Shown piece after piece: positions 43,710 through 54,615 of a stretch of DNA of 64,000 nt. This stretch comes from Novosphingobium fluoreni (GTDB lineage Bacteria > Pseudomonadota > Alphaproteobacteria > Sphingomonadales > Sphingomonadaceae): positions 682,001 to 746,000 of the forward strand of contig NZ_JACIDY010000001.1 of the NCBI RefSeq assembly GCF_014196615.1, read 5' to 3'. The number at the start of each line of letters is the position of its first letter. Position 1 is the first letter of the stretch. Position numbers and translations under genes: made by a program. The notes under the pieces were generated by a model, which saw only the letters and a list, made by a program, of their open reading frames with translations, was not told the origin of the DNA and made no database searches.

Positions 43710-45011
43710 ATGCGCATAACGATGATCGGGTCGGGATATGTCGGCCTCGTATCGGGGGCATGCTTTGCCGATTTTGGCCATACCGTCGTCTGCGTCGACA
43801 AGGATGAGCGCAAGATCGAGGCGCTGCTGCAGGGTTCCATCCCGATCTTCGAGCCTGGGCTGGACACGCTCGTCGCCAACAACGTGAAGGCGGGTCGGCT
43901 TTCCTTCACAACCGAGCTTTCGGCGGCCGTCGCGGAAGCGGATGCGGTGTTCATCGCGGTCGGCACGCCATCGCGCCGTGGCGATGGCCATGCGGACCTG
44001 TCGTATGTGTTCGCCGCCTCGCAAGAGATCGCGCGTTCGTTGCAGGGCTATACCGTCATCGTCGACAAGTCGACGGTCCCGGTCGGTACCGGTGACGAGG
44101 TGGAGCGGATCATTCGTGAAGCTGCGCCGGATGCGGACTTCGCCGTTGTGTCGAACCCGGAATTCCTGCGCGAAGGTGCCGCGATTGAGGATTTCAAGCG
44201 GCCGGATCGCGTCGTCATCGGCAGCGAGGACCCGCGCGCGCTGCAGCTGATGCGCGACATCTACCGCCCGCTTGCGATCGGCCGCTCGCCGTTGGTCGAG
44301 ATGGGCCGCCGCGCGGCGGAGCTGACGAAGTATGCGGGTAATGCCTTTCTGGCCACCAAGATCACTTTCATCAATGAAATCGCCGACTTGTGCGAAAAGG
44401 TCGGCGCCAACGTTCAGGACGTGGCGCGCGGCATCGGGCTTGATAAGCGCATCGGCTCCAAATTCCTGCACGCCGGTCCAGGCTATGGCGGGTCGTGCTT
44501 CCCCAAGGATACGCTGGCCCTGTTGAAGACCGCGCAGGACTATGAAGCGCCGCAACGCATCGTCGAGGCGGTGGTCGCGGTGAACGACAACCGCAAGCGT
44601 GCCATGGGGCGCAAGGTGATCGCGGCATGTGGCGGCGACGTGCGTGACAAGACGATCTGCGTGTTGGGCCTGACCTTCAAGCCCAACACTGACGACATGC
44701 GCGATTCCCCTGCCATCGCCGTCATTCAGACACTGCAGGATGCAGGCGCGAAGATTCACGCTCACGATCCTGAAGGTACCGAGCAGGCGAAGAAGGTGCT
44801 GGAAAACGTCACCTACTGCGATGACCCCTATGTCGCCATGGAGGGCGCGGCGGCGCTGGTGATCGTGACGGAATGGGACCAGTTCCGCGCTCTTGATCTC
44901 GCCCGCGCCCGTGACCTGCTGGACGCGCCGGTTCTCGTGGACCTGCGCAACATCTATCCGCGCGAACGCTGCGAGGAACTGGGCTTCACCTATTGCGCGA
45001 TTGGGCGGTAA
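43710..45011 (+). CDS. ugd: UDP-glucose 6-dehydrogenase
   Basis: 433 residues. ITMIGSGYVGLVSGACFADFGHTVVCVDKDERKI is the NAD-binding motif, followed by FEPGLDTLV, PVGTGDEVE, NPEFLREGAAIEDF, and the catalytic cysteine (Cys263) in GPGYGGSCFPKDT. The C-terminal GLTFKPNTDDMRDSPAIAVI closes the active site. It makes UDP-glucuronate, a precursor for acidic polysaccharides. ATG at 43710 is preceded by AGGGAG at 11 bases. It is divergent from the glycan operon and could share control with it. Confidence 0.96.
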   Translation: MRITMIGSGYVGLVSGACFADFGHTVVCVDKDERKIEALLQGSIPIFEPGLDTLVANNVKAGRLSFTTELSAAVAEADAVFIAVGTPSRRGDGHADLSYVFAASQEIARSLQGYTVIVDKSTVPVGTGDEVERIIREAAPDADFAVVSNPEFLREGAAIEDFKRPDRVVIGSEDPRALQLMRDIYRPLAIGRSPLVEMGRRAAELTKYAGNAFLATKITFINEIADLCEKVGANVQDVARGIGLDKRIGSKFLHAGPGYGGSCFPKDTLALLKTAQDYEAPQRIVEAVVAVNDNRKRAMGRKVIAACGGDVRDKTICVLGLTFKPNTDDMRDSPAIAVIQTLQDAGAKIHAHDPEGTEQAKKVLENVTYCDDPYVAMEGAAALVIVTEWDQFRALDLARARDLLDAPVLVDLRNIYPRERCEELGFTYCAIGR

Positions 45012-45114
45012 CAGGCCTGCCCGCGCCATTCCCGCTCAGTTACATTGACTTTGCGGCGTCTATCGGGTAGCCGCTCGCCTTTAATATCTCCCGCAGTTTA
45101 CCTCTGGAGTGCCC

Positions 45115-45459
45115 ATGGCGCGCGTTACCGTCGAAGATTGTGTCGACAAGATTCCCAACCGTTTCGACCTTGTACTGCTGGCAGCCCAGCGTGCGCGTGA
45201 GATTTCGGGCGGTGCGGAGCTGACTGTCGACCGCGATCGTGACAAGAACCCGGTCGTCGCTCTGCGTGAAATCGCGGAAACCAATGTCCGTCCCGATACT
45301 CTCAAGGAAACGCTCGTCACTTCGCTGCAGCGTGTGCTTCCTGAAGACGATGACGAGATGGATGAGATCGGCTCGCTCAGCCAGTCGGCCGAGGCACTGC
45401 GCATCACGGCCGCCGCGCCCACGCGCAACACGTCCATCGGCTCGGATTACGACGGCTGA
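45115..45459 (+). CDS. rpoZ: RNA polymerase omega subunit
   Basis: 114 residues. [55 protein letters not shown] is the family hallmark. It stabilises the beta-prime subunit and contributes to the ppGpp site. The C-terminal tail is acidic ([11 protein letters not shown]), as usual in alphaproteobacteria. GGAG lies 5 bases before the ATG. Confidence 0.97.
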   Translation: MARVTVEDCVDKIPNRFDLVLLAAQRAREISGGAELTVDRDRDKNPVVALREIAETNVRPDTLKETLVTSLQRVLPEDDDEMDEIGSLSQSAEALRITAAAPTRNTSIGSDYDG

Positions 45460-45486
45460 TTCTGAAACGCTAAGGGGGCAGGGTAG

Positions 45487-46311
45487 GTGGCGAAGCGCGA
45501 TCGTACCCTTCCCCGGATTGCAGGCAGCGTAATCGCCAACCGTTTGCGCGCCGCGCCGACTCCTGGCCCCACCGCAGCGACGATCGCGGTTTATTCGGTG
45601 AAGGGCGGCGTCGGTAAGACGACGATCGCCGCCAACCTTGCGTGGTGTGCGGCAGAGCTATCGGGCCATCGGACCTTGCTCTGGGATTTGGATGCCGCGG
45701 GCGGCTCGGGCTTCCTGTATGGCCTGGAGCCACACGCCTCGCGCCAAGCCACCGATATGTTCTCGCGCGAGGAAGCGCCGGACAAGCTGATCCGCCGAAC
45801 CGACTTCGAGGGCCTGGATATCCTTCCGGCTGACGAATCCATCCGCACCATCGATGCCACGCTCACTGCAATCGGCAAGCGCAAGCGTCTGGCACGGCTG
45901 GCGGAATCGCTGGGTCAGCAATACCAGCGCATCGTGCTGGATTGCCCGCCGGTGATGAACGAACTGAGTGCACAAGTCGTGCGCGCGGCGGACCTGATCA
46001 TCGTGCCGTTGCCGCCCTCGCCGCTATCCGCCCGTGCGCTGGAACTGGTGGTGCGCGAAGTAGCCGATCATTCCAAGCGCCATCCGCCGATCCTGCCCGT
46101 GCTGTCGATGCTCGACATGCGCCGGGCCTTGCACAAGGCCGCGCGCGAGGAGAACCCGGCCTGGCCGATGATCCCCTATGCCAGCGTCGTGGAGCAGTGC
46201 GCCGTGCAACAGCGACCGGTGGGCGCGATCGCGCCGCAAAGTCCGTCGGCCCAGCGCTTCATAAGCTTGTGGAAGGCTATCGAACACAAGCTGGCGGAAC
46301 GCCGCAGCTGA
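45487..46311 (+). CDS. ParA/MinD-family ATPase
   Basis: 274 residues, GTG start at 45487. Deviant Walker A SVKGGVGKTTIAANLAW (Lys39, Lys44), switch I LWDLDAAGGSGFLYGL, and Walker B RIVLDCPPVMNELSAQVVRAADLIIVPLPPSPLSARALELV. It lacks a DNA-binding N-terminal helix-turn-helix and a ParB partner, so it is not a standard chromosome ParA. It may be an orphan positioning ATPase. It follows rpoZ by 27 bp on the same strand. The name is limited to the family. Confidence 0.85.
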   Translation: MAKRDRTLPRIAGSVIANRLRAAPTPGPTAATIAVYSVKGGVGKTTIAANLAWCAAELSGHRTLLWDLDAAGGSGFLYGLEPHASRQATDMFSREEAPDKLIRRTDFEGLDILPADESIRTIDATLTAIGKRKRLARLAESLGQQYQRIVLDCPPVMNELSAQVVRAADLIIVPLPPSPLSARALELVVREVADHSKRHPPILPVLSMLDMRRALHKAAREENPAWPMIPYASVVEQCAVQQRPVGAIAPQSPSAQRFISLWKAIEHKLAERRS

Positions 46312-46503
46312 TCGCCCCGACCTTCAGCATCACCGAAATGGACTGACGGCTAAGTCCGTCCCCCGCACGGCTACTCCATTACGCGGCGCAGTCGCACTCC
46401 GAAGCGGAGCCACTTGGCGTCGGCAAATGGTTATCAAAAGGTTAACGATCTCCTGAGGGCCGCACGAGGGATTCTGGCTCATCAGGAACGGGGGATCGGG
46501 CGA
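46312..46503. other. Intergenic region upstream of the PEP-CTERM gene
   Basis: About 190 bp. It holds short alternative hairpins (GGACT..AGTCC and GACGG..CCGTC, 46340-46362) that could end the ParA transcript, and TTAT-CAAAAGG-TTAA (46431-46445), one base off the TTAA-N7-TTAA CtrA box. I see no clear -35/-10 pair. Confidence 0.4.
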
Positions 46504-47184
46504 ATGCTGCGACGTGTTTTGAGCGTTATCGGAGCGTTCGGCCTGCTTGCGGCCACGCCCGCGAATGCCGAAGTTGAGACGACCACGACGCTGACCTTCA
46601 ATTCTCTGGGAACCCTGGTTGATTCCTTCGCCACCGTTTTCGGATATACCCCAGGCACAGAGACGACACCGGCGTTCAGCCTCTACGGCGGGCCCGACAT
46701 CACGCCTGGGGAAACCACCTTCGGCGCGATCAGCACCCCCGACTTCGTCCTGGATAGCTATTTCTACATGGGCGTGACCGGGCCATTTTCCGGAGAGACG
46801 AGCGGCGCCCGTCACTTGGTTCTTGGCGTAAACCAGTCCCTTGCCGGGCAGGATTTCGCGTCCCTCTTTCCCGGCTATGACGAGGCAGCGCTGATCGACG
46901 CCATCGTTGCATTGAACGCGGATACCGCGCCCGCATTTGGCGCGGAATATCAGTTGCTGTCCGGCTTCCAGTCAGCGCTCGGATCGCAATACGCCTTCAA
47001 CCTCGACGGCACCGGCTACCTGACGGCGTTTTCGTCCGGCACAAATTTCGGAACGATCGTGACCAAGCAGACGATCGAGAATATTCCCGGTGCCGTGCCA
47101 GAGACAGCGACATGGATCATGCTGATTGTGGGCGTGGGCGTGACGGGCGCCACGCTGCGGCGGCGATCGTACCAGTTGCAATAA
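46504..47184 (+). CDS. PEP-CTERM-type secreted protein
   Basis: 226 residues from ATG at 46504. Signal peptide MLRRVLSVIGAFGLLAATPANA, a Thr/Gly/Ser-rich beta-type exported domain without Cys, then a sorting tail: VPETATWIMLIVGVGVTGATLRRR. This is the sphingomonad PEPxxW(A)M-CTERM layout (motif, membrane helix, Arg cluster), but with PET instead of PEP. Such proteins are processed at the membrane by exosortase-like enzymes and often go with exopolysaccharide. No exosortase gene is in this window. The function of the exported domain is unknown. A bidirectional terminator follows. Confidence 0.8.
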   Translation: MLRRVLSVIGAFGLLAATPANAEVETTTTLTFNSLGTLVDSFATVFGYTPGTETTPAFSLYGGPDITPGETTFGAISTPDFVLDSYFYMGVTGPFSGETSGARHLVLGVNQSLAGQDFASLFPGYDEAALIDAIVALNADTAPAFGAEYQLLSGFQSALGSQYAFNLDGTGYLTAFSSGTNFGTIVTKQTIENIPGAVPETATWIMLIVGVGVTGATLRRRSYQLQ

Positions 47185-47238
47185 AGCGATTTCCGGCTCG
47201 GAAAAGTAGGGGCTGCGCCTGGGCTTCGGCCCCCATAA

Positions 47239-47266
47239 AAAAGGCCGAGATCGCTCCCGGCCTTTT
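47239..47266. terminator. Bidirectional Rho-independent terminator
   Basis: AAAAGGCCG (47239-47247) pairs perfectly with CGGCCTTTT (47258-47266). The A and T runs on both flanks allow termination for the PEP-CTERM gene (+) and ftsH (-). Confidence 0.85.
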
Positions 47267-47294
47267 CGTTGTCGTACTATCTGGTGTCGGAGCC

Positions 47295-49226
<1,932 letters not shown>

Positions 49227-49255
49227 GGGTTCTTTCGGAGTCCTTTTGCCCCACT

Positions 49256-49283
49256 AATGTAGGCCGACCGCGCTGAATGACAA
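49256..49283 (-). promoter_or_regulatory. Candidate ftsH promoter
   Basis: On the minus strand: TTGTCA, 16-base spacer, TACATT, about 30 bases before the ATG. The CTTGTC start of the -35 could also suit a heat-shock sigma factor. Not decisive. Confidence 0.4.
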
Positions 49284-49499
49284 GTTAGCGCAATCGTTCA
49301 CTGTGATCGAACTGGCGCGCCTTTGGAGGTGTTAGTCCCGGCATTGCCGCAGGAGGGGGCTCGCCCAAGGCCACTCAGCCCGAATCGGTGGTATGTCACC
49401 TGTGCCGAAGCGCTATTTCCCATCCGGCGGAACGTCAGACGATCCAATCGCGAAACCGGCTGACTGGATCGTGTCGGAATGGCTATGCGCGGATGCATC

Positions 49500-50672
49500 A
49501 TGTCGATCTCGCACCACATTCACCCTTTGTATGCCGCCATGGGCACCACCGTATTCGAACGGATGAGCGCGCTTTCGCGAGAGCTTGGGGCGATCAACCT
49601 GGGGCAGGGGTTTCCAGAAGGCGGTGGCCCTCTGCCCTTGCAGCAGGCGGCGGTCCGTGCCCTGCAGGACCGTTCCGCACAGTATCCCCCCAGCGGAGGC
49701 TTGCCGGAGCTGCGCGAGGCGATCTGCGCGTTCTACGCGGCGCGCCAGGGCTTGTCCCTGCAGCCGGACGAGGTGATCGTGACGTCGGGGGCGACCGAGG
49801 CGATCGCGTCGGCAATCCTTGCGCTGGTGCAGCCGGGCGACGAGGTGATCGTGTTCGAACCGGCTTACGATGCCTACGCGCCGCTGGTTCGCCGCGTCGG
49901 AGGCGTGCCGGTGTTCGTGCCGCTCGCGCCGCCGCGCTTTGCTTATCCGCTGGACTTGCTGGCGCAGGCGATCGGCCCGCGAACGCGCATGCTGATCGTG
50001 AACGACCCGTTCAATCCCGCCGGTACCGCCGCAACCGAGGCCGAGCTGGCGGAGTTGGCACGCCTCTGCGTTGCCCACGATCTGGTGGTTTTGAGCGACG
50101 AGGTGTGGGAGGGCGTGCGCTTCGACGGCCAGCCCCATCGCTCGATCCTGGCGATGCCGGGCATGCGGGAGCGAGGCGTGAAGGTCGGCTCGGCGGGCAA
50201 GTTATTCGGGATGACCGGATGGAAGATCGGCTGGATGGTGGCCTCCGGCGCGATCGGGCAGGCGCTTGGCCGGGCGCACCAGTTCCTGACCTTCACCAGC
50301 GCCGTGCCGCTGCAATGGGCCGTGGCGGAAGGGCTGGGGATGGATGATGTCCTCGATGGACAGCACGAAGGCTGGGCCATGTCGCGCGCGCGGCTGCGCC
50401 AGGGGCTGGAGCAAGCCGGGTTCACGGTACTGCCGAACGCCGCCACATGGTTTCTATGCGTCGATCTGGCCGCTTCGGGCATCGCGATGACGGACGCTGC
50501 GTTCAGTGAGCGCGCGGTGCGTGAAGCCGGAGTGGCGACGATCCCGATCTCGGCGCTTTACGAGGAAAACCGGGGCCCCAGCCATCTGCTGCGCCTGTGC
50601 TTCACCAAGCCGGATGATGCGTTGGACGACGCCGTGGAAAGACTGGCGCGGTTCCGGATGAGCCTTCGCTGA
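49500..50672 (+). CDS. PLP-dependent aminotransferase (methionine/kynurenine aminotransferase-like)
   Basis: About 390 residues. The start could be 49500 or the ATG 21 bases earlier at 49479; neither has a strong Shine-Dalgarno. HPLYAAMGTTVFERMSALSRELGAINLGQGFPEGGGP is the hallmark of the YbdL/KAT-II subgroup, with VTSGATEAIASAILALVQPGDEV, the NDPFNPAGTAAT cofactor motif, and the lysine in VGSAGKLFGMTGWKIGW. It probably transaminates methionine or aromatic amino acids with 2-oxo acids. It is divergent from ftsH and convergent with a phosphoribosyltransferase. Confidence 0.87.
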   Translation: MSISHHIHPLYAAMGTTVFERMSALSRELGAINLGQGFPEGGGPLPLQQAAVRALQDRSAQYPPSGGLPELREAICAFYAARQGLSLQPDEVIVTSGATEAIASAILALVQPGDEVIVFEPAYDAYAPLVRRVGGVPVFVPLAPPRFAYPLDLLAQAIGPRTRMLIVNDPFNPAGTAATEAELAELARLCVAHDLVVLSDEVWEGVRFDGQPHRSILAMPGMRERGVKVGSAGKLFGMTGWKIGWMVASGAIGQALGRAHQFLTFTSAVPLQWAVAEGLGMDDVLDGQHEGWAMSRARLRQGLEQAGFTVLPNAATWFLCVDLAASGIAMTDAAFSERAVREAGVATIPISALYEENRGPSHLLRLCFTKPDDALDDAVERLARFRMSLR

Positions 50673-50680
50673 TCCGGTCC

Positions 50681-50710
50681 GGTCAGGTCAGGTCAGGCCA
50701 GGTCAGGTCA
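50681..50710. repeat. Pentanucleotide tandem repeat (GGTCA)6
   Basis: Six consecutive 5-base units, five GGTCA and one GGCCA, between two convergent genes. On the minus strand each unit contributes TGACC, and the stop codon of the phosphoribosyltransferase gene falls inside the array (50703-50705), so copy-number change would barely alter the protein. Confidence 0.85.
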
Positions 50711-51236
50711 GGCGATCGGGCACGGCCTGGGCTTCATCCAGCAGAACATCGCGTGCGCTGACGGATTCCCAGGGGAACACGAACCAGCGCTTGTCCTCCG
50801 CGCGGTCGATGCTGTCTGTGTGATAATCCACGCTCGAGCGCGATGCGGTGTTGTTGATCAGCACTGCGAATCGCAAGTTGCCGCGCGCGCCGCCGCTGCC
50901 TTCCAGAAGCTGGCGGATATATTCGATCGTGCTGCCGCTATCGTTGATATCGTCCACGAACAGGAGCCGGTTGCCCGCCGCGCTCATCGTCGCGACCTTT
51001 TCCAGCAATTCGTCCGCAAACCCCGGTACGCGCGACGAATGGTCGATCGAGAGCATCGGCAGGCCCAGCTGGTGCGAGATATAGACCGCGGGCACCAAGC
51101 CGCCTCGGCCTACGCCGATTACGAATTCCGGGTTCCAGCCGTCACCCTGGATCATGCGGGAGAGCTGGCGTACCTTGGCGAGGAATTCCTCGTAGTATTC
51201 CAGATAGTACAGCTCGGGCGCAGCGCTCTGGGTCAT
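50703..51236 (-). CDS. Purine phosphoribosyltransferase-like protein
   Basis: 177 residues, type I PRTase fold. FVIGVGRGGLVPAVYISHQLGLPMLSID precedes the PRPP-binding loop RLLFVDDINDSGSTIEYIRQLL. The family covers xanthine/hypoxanthine salvage enzymes (Gpt/Hpt-like); the specificity region near NNTASRSSVDYHTDSID suggests a xanthine-guanine-type enzyme but does not prove it. Its stop lies in the pentanucleotide array. Confidence 0.85.
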   Translation of the reverse strand: MTQSAAPELYYLEYYEEFLAKVRQLSRMIQGDGWNPEFVIGVGRGGLVPAVYISHQLGLPMLSIDHSSRVPGFADELLEKVATMSAAGNRLLFVDDINDSGSTIEYIRQLLEGSGGARGNLRFAVLINNTASRSSVDYHTDSIDRAEDKRWFVFPWESVSARDVLLDEAQAVPDRLT

Positions 51237-51322
51237 CGCGATCCTGTGGTGGTGAAAAGGGCAGAGGGAAAAACAGGCGGTGCGGCATTGCTAAACGCAG
51301 TGCGCGGGCAGGGCAATCGCGC

Positions 51323-52261
51323 TCAGCGAGCGCGCCAGCGCAGCCGGCACAAGACGCCGTAGTGGTCCGATCCGCCCGCCGCAGTGCGCCTGCACCCCAT
51401 GCGGGACCAATGCCCGTTGGCATAGATATGGTCGATCCCGGTGAATGCGGGCAGCGGGCGGTTTGCGGGGTAGGTGGGTACGAAGCCGTCCTGCCTGCGC
51501 AAGCCGCTCGCCTGGGCGAACCGGGCCAGGCCGAACGTGGCGGTGGCGGCGTTGAAGTCTCCCCCCAGGATCAGCGGGCCGCCGCTGTTGGCGCGGGCGA
51601 TCGCCGCTGTCGCCATCAGCACGTCCTGCGCGCCCTTCGCGTAGGGTCGCTTCAGGTGGACATCGCCCACGCGCAGGGTGCCGAAGGGCGCGGCCACGTC
51701 CGCCATCACCAGATCGGGATGCGCGCTGTGCTTCGGCAGGTCGACCTTCACCTTGCGCAAGGGCCAGCGCGACAGGATCGTGAGCGAACACGGCATGCCG
51801 GTGCACGACGGCAGGCGATAATGACGGGGCAGCAGCAGCCCCACGATCATTGATGGCGTGCCGTTCGTTTCCTGCAGCAGAGCGATATCGGGATCGAGGT
51901 CGTTCACCACTTTGACCAGATCGAGCGGCCGGGGATTGGCGTGGAACGTACTGAGCGTCATCACCTTGATCATCGGGCCATCGCCGCGCGTATCGCGGGC
52001 CGCCCCGCTCAGCGTCGCGCCGCCCAGCTGGAAGCCGCCCACCGCCAGCCCGATCGCCGCCACCGCCATGCCGGCGCGATCACGCAGGCGCAGGCATATG
52101 GCGAAGGCTAGAGCCAGGACCGGCAGCAGCAAGGGAATGAAGACGTTGAACTGGTCCAGCGTGTGGTGCGTTCGCCCAAGCTGCCCGACCAGGATCAGGC
52201 TGGTCGCGGCGGCACCCGCCATGCCCGCCAATGCCCGCAAGACCATGCGCTTGCGCATCAT
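51323..52261 (-). CDS. Membrane-anchored endonuclease/exonuclease/phosphatase family protein
   Basis: 312 residues from ATG at 52261. Two or three N-terminal helices (MVLRALAGMAGAAATSLILVGQL, FNVFIPLLLPVLALAFAICL, MAVAAIGLAVGGFQLG) lead to a periplasmic EEP domain: VMTLSTFHANP, DLDPDIALLQETNG (catalytic Glu), LRVGDVHLKRPYAKG, LILGGDFNAATATFG (Asp, Asn), GIDHIYA and the final SDHYGVLC (Asp, His). The members are metal-dependent phosphoesterases; the substrate is unknown. The gene is divergent from a YjbQ gene. Confidence 0.85.
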   Translation of the reverse strand: MMRKRMVLRALAGMAGAAATSLILVGQLGRTHHTLDQFNVFIPLLLPVLALAFAICLRLRDRAGMAVAAIGLAVGGFQLGGATLSGAARDTRGDGPMIKVMTLSTFHANPRPLDLVKVVNDLDPDIALLQETNGTPSMIVGLLLPRHYRLPSCTGMPCSLTILSRWPLRKVKVDLPKHSAHPDLVMADVAAPFGTLRVGDVHLKRPYAKGAQDVLMATAAIARANSGGPLILGGDFNAATATFGLARFAQASGLRRQDGFVPTYPANRPLPAFTGIDHIYANGHWSRMGCRRTAAGGSDHYGVLCRLRWRAR

Positions 52262-52471
52262 CAGACTGCACCGCGCGACGACTGGGGGAAAGGCGCTCGC
52301 AACGGGGAAGGGGGCATGAAGGTCCTTGTATCCACCAGGCAGCTGATCCCCACGCGTCCGTCGCGCCAGGCATCGTGCTGCAAGTGCGAGACGTAGCCGC
52401 GCCGTTTCGCGGTCGCAAGCAGCGATGCCGGCAAGCTTGCGCGGCGTGGCGCAAACGCTCATGCAGCAAGG

Positions 52472-52888
52472 ATGAGACAGGCCAGCACGACCTTGACGAT
52501 CGCCACCAGCGGTCGCGGGTTGACGGAGATCACGCGCGATGTCGCGGCGTGGCTGACCGAGGGCGGCATTCAGGAGGGCCTGCTGACGCTGCTGTGCCGG
52601 CACACTTCCGCTTCGCTGTTGATCCAGGAGAACGCCGCGCGGGAAGTGCGCACCGATCTGATGGCGTGGCTGGAACGCCTCGCGCCCGAGGGCGACGGCT
52701 ATCTGCACGATGACGAAGGCCCCGATGACATGCCCGCGCATTTGCGTGCGACGCTGACCGGGGTGACGTTGCAGATCCCCGTGCTGGACGGGCAGATGCG
52801 GCTGGGCACCTGGCAGGGCATCTACCTTGCCGAACATCGCCGCCGTCCGCACCGCAGGGAAGTGGCCATGCACTGGATAGGGGAGTAA
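52472..52888 (+). CDS. YjbQ family (UPF0047) protein
   Basis: 138 residues. TLTIATSGRGLTEITRDVAAWL, then LLCRHTSASLLIQENAAREVRTDL (His and Asn metal/active-site residues) and LDGQMRLGTWQGIYLAEHRRRPHRREV define the family. YjbQ of E. coli shows weak thiamine-phosphate-synthase-like activity; the biological role is unsettled. It is followed 10 bp later by the cytochrome b gene, so the three genes to 54540 may be one transcript. Confidence 0.9.
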   Translation: MRQASTTLTIATSGRGLTEITRDVAAWLTEGGIQEGLLTLLCRHTSASLLIQENAAREVRTDLMAWLERLAPEGDGYLHDDEGPDDMPAHLRATLTGVTLQIPVLDGQMRLGTWQGIYLAEHRRRPHRREVAMHWIGE

Positions 52889-52897
52889 GGTCTGGCA

Positions 52898-53782
52898 ATG
52901 GCGACCATGCGGCACGATGAGCGACAGGGCGAAGCAAGCGAGGCCGCCCCGCAAGCGCCGCGCGGCGGCGAGGTGGTGCGCCGCCATCGCCTTTCCACCC
53001 GCATCTGGCACTGGGTGAACGCGCTGGCGTTGCTGGTCCTGCTGATGAGCGGGCTGATGATCTTCAACGCCCATCCCCGGCTCTACTGGGGCGAATTCGG
53101 CGCGAACTTCGATTACGCGTGGCTTGAGATCGGCCAGCGCGGCAATGCCGGAATGCTGCGGATCGGCACATGGCAAATCGACACGACCGGATGGCTGGGC
53201 ATCTGGACGGACCAGGACGGCGTCGTGCGCCGCCGCGCGATCCCGTATTGGGCTACCCTGCCTTCGCGCTACAGCCTGGCCGACGGCCGGATCTGGCACC
53301 TGGCCTTTGCCTGGGTCCTGGCGCTCAGCTTGCTGGGCTATCTGCTATGGTCGCTGGTGAACGGCCACTTGCGCCGCGATGTTCACATCACCCGCGAGGA
53401 GTGGCGCCCGGCGCATATCTGGCGCGATATGAAGGACCATGCGCGGCTGCGCTTCCCCACTGGCGCGGCGGCATTGCGGTATAACGTGTTGCAGAAGCTG
53501 GCTTATGCGTCTATCTTGTTCGTGCTGCTGCCGCTGATGATCGTGACCGGCCTGGCCATGTCCCCCGGCACCGACGCCTGGGCCCCGATCGTCACCGAAC
53601 TGTTCGGCGGGCGGCAGACCGCCCGTTCCATCCATTTCCTGTGCGCCTGGGGACTGGTCGGTTTCTTCGTAATCCACATCGCGATGGTCGTGCTGGCCGG
53701 ACCGTTTAACGAGATACGCTCGATCATCACCGGCAAGTACCGCCTGCCCCGGGAACGTCTATCCAAGGAGCGCGACGCGTGA
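52898..53782 (+). CDS. Cytochrome b561/Ni-hydrogenase-type cytochrome b
   Basis: 294 residues, four membrane helices with heme-ligand histidines: RHRLSTRIWHWVNALALLVLLMSGLMIF, IWHLAFAWVLALSLLGYLLWSLV, LQKLAYASILFVLLPLMIVTGLAM, SIHFLCAWGLVGFFVIHIAMVVLAG. It carries electrons between quinones and the molybdoenzyme encoded by the next gene, which overlaps it. The pairing resembles SoxYZ/SorAB-like and YedYZ-like sets, but the b-type subunit is not the YedZ fold. Confidence 0.88.
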   Translation: MATMRHDERQGEASEAAPQAPRGGEVVRRHRLSTRIWHWVNALALLVLLMSGLMIFNAHPRLYWGEFGANFDYAWLEIGQRGNAGMLRIGTWQIDTTGWLGIWTDQDGVVRRRAIPYWATLPSRYSLADGRIWHLAFAWVLALSLLGYLLWSLVNGHLRRDVHITREEWRPAHIWRDMKDHARLRFPTGAAALRYNVLQKLAYASILFVLLPLMIVTGLAMSPGTDAWAPIVTELFGGRQTARSIHFLCAWGLVGFFVIHIAMVVLAGPFNEIRSIITGKYRLPRERLSKERDA

Positions 53783-54540
53783 GCAAGCTGATCCTCTCAC
53801 GCCGCAGCCTGATCCGCACCGGGGCGCTGGGCGGCGGGTTGCTGCTTTCCGGCTGCGACAAGCTGTATCAGCAGCCGGGCTTCCGCTCCGTGCTGGAAAG
53901 CGGCGAGAACCTGCACCGCGCTACCCAGCGTGCGTTGGGCGGCCAGGCCCTGGCGCGCGAGTTTCGCGTGTCAGACATGTCGCCCAATTTCCGCGCTAAC
54001 GGCAGCAAGGAAGGCGCGGGAGACGAGTACCGGCGGCACCTGGCCCAAGGCTTCGCGCAATGGGCGCTGCGCGTGGATGGCATGGTCGGTCGGCCACTGA
54101 ACCTGCCGCTGACCGCCTTGCAGAGCCTGCCCCAGCGCAAGCAGATCACGCGCCACGATTGTGTGGAGGGGTGGAGCGCGATCGGGCAGTGGCAAGGGCC
54201 GCAGCTATCGCATGTGCTCGATCTGGCGCGGGTCAGCCCGGCCGCGAAATACCTGATCTTCCACTGCGCCGATATCTATGGCGGCAAGCCGTATTACGAA
54301 TCGATCGACATGGTGGACGCCTTCCATCCGCAGACGATCCTGGCCTGGCAGATGAATGGCCGCCCCCTGCCGCAGGAACACGGCGCGCCGCTGCGGCTGC
54401 GGGTGGAGCGGCAGCTGGGGTACAAGCACGCCAAGTTCGTCACTCGAATAGAAGCGCGCGATACGCTGGCCGGGGTCTATGGCGGCAAGGGCGGGTACTG
54501 GGAGGATAACGGCGGCTACGCCTGGTACGCCGGAATTTGA
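53779..54540 (+). CDS. Molybdopterin-dependent oxidoreductase (sulfite oxidase fold)
   Basis: 253 residues, GTG start at 53779. The N-terminal SRRSLIRTGALGGGLLLSGC has a Tat-like twin arginine (8-9) and a lipobox cysteine (Cys26), so the protein is probably exported folded and lipidated. The molybdenum-binding cysteine is in RHDCVEGWSAIGQW (Cys128), followed by FHCADIYGGKPYYESIDM and RLRVERQLGYKHAKFVTRIEA. Substrate unknown: sulfite and protein methionine sulfoxide are candidates. It takes or gives electrons through the preceding cytochrome b. Confidence 0.88.
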   Translation: MSKLILSRRSLIRTGALGGGLLLSGCDKLYQQPGFRSVLESGENLHRATQRALGGQALAREFRVSDMSPNFRANGSKEGAGDEYRRHLAQGFAQWALRVDGMVGRPLNLPLTALQSLPQRKQITRHDCVEGWSAIGQWQGPQLSHVLDLARVSPAAKYLIFHCADIYGGKPYYESIDMVDAFHPQTILAWQMNGRPLPQEHGAPLRLRVERQLGYKHAKFVTRIEARDTLAGVYGGKGGYWEDNGGYAWYAGI

Positions 54541-54573
54541 TGGTTCAGCGGGATCTGATGGTGTGGCGGACCG

Positions 54574-54593
54574 GGGTCAGGCCCGACTGACCC
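54574..54593. terminator. GC-rich hairpin between convergent genes
   Basis: GGGTCAG (54574-54580) and CTGACCC (54587-54593) form a perfect 7-bp stem with a 6-base loop. No T run follows on either strand, so termination may be weak or assisted. Confidence 0.4.
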
Positions 54594-54615
54594 GCCCCGC
54601 CCGGCCGCGATCAGC

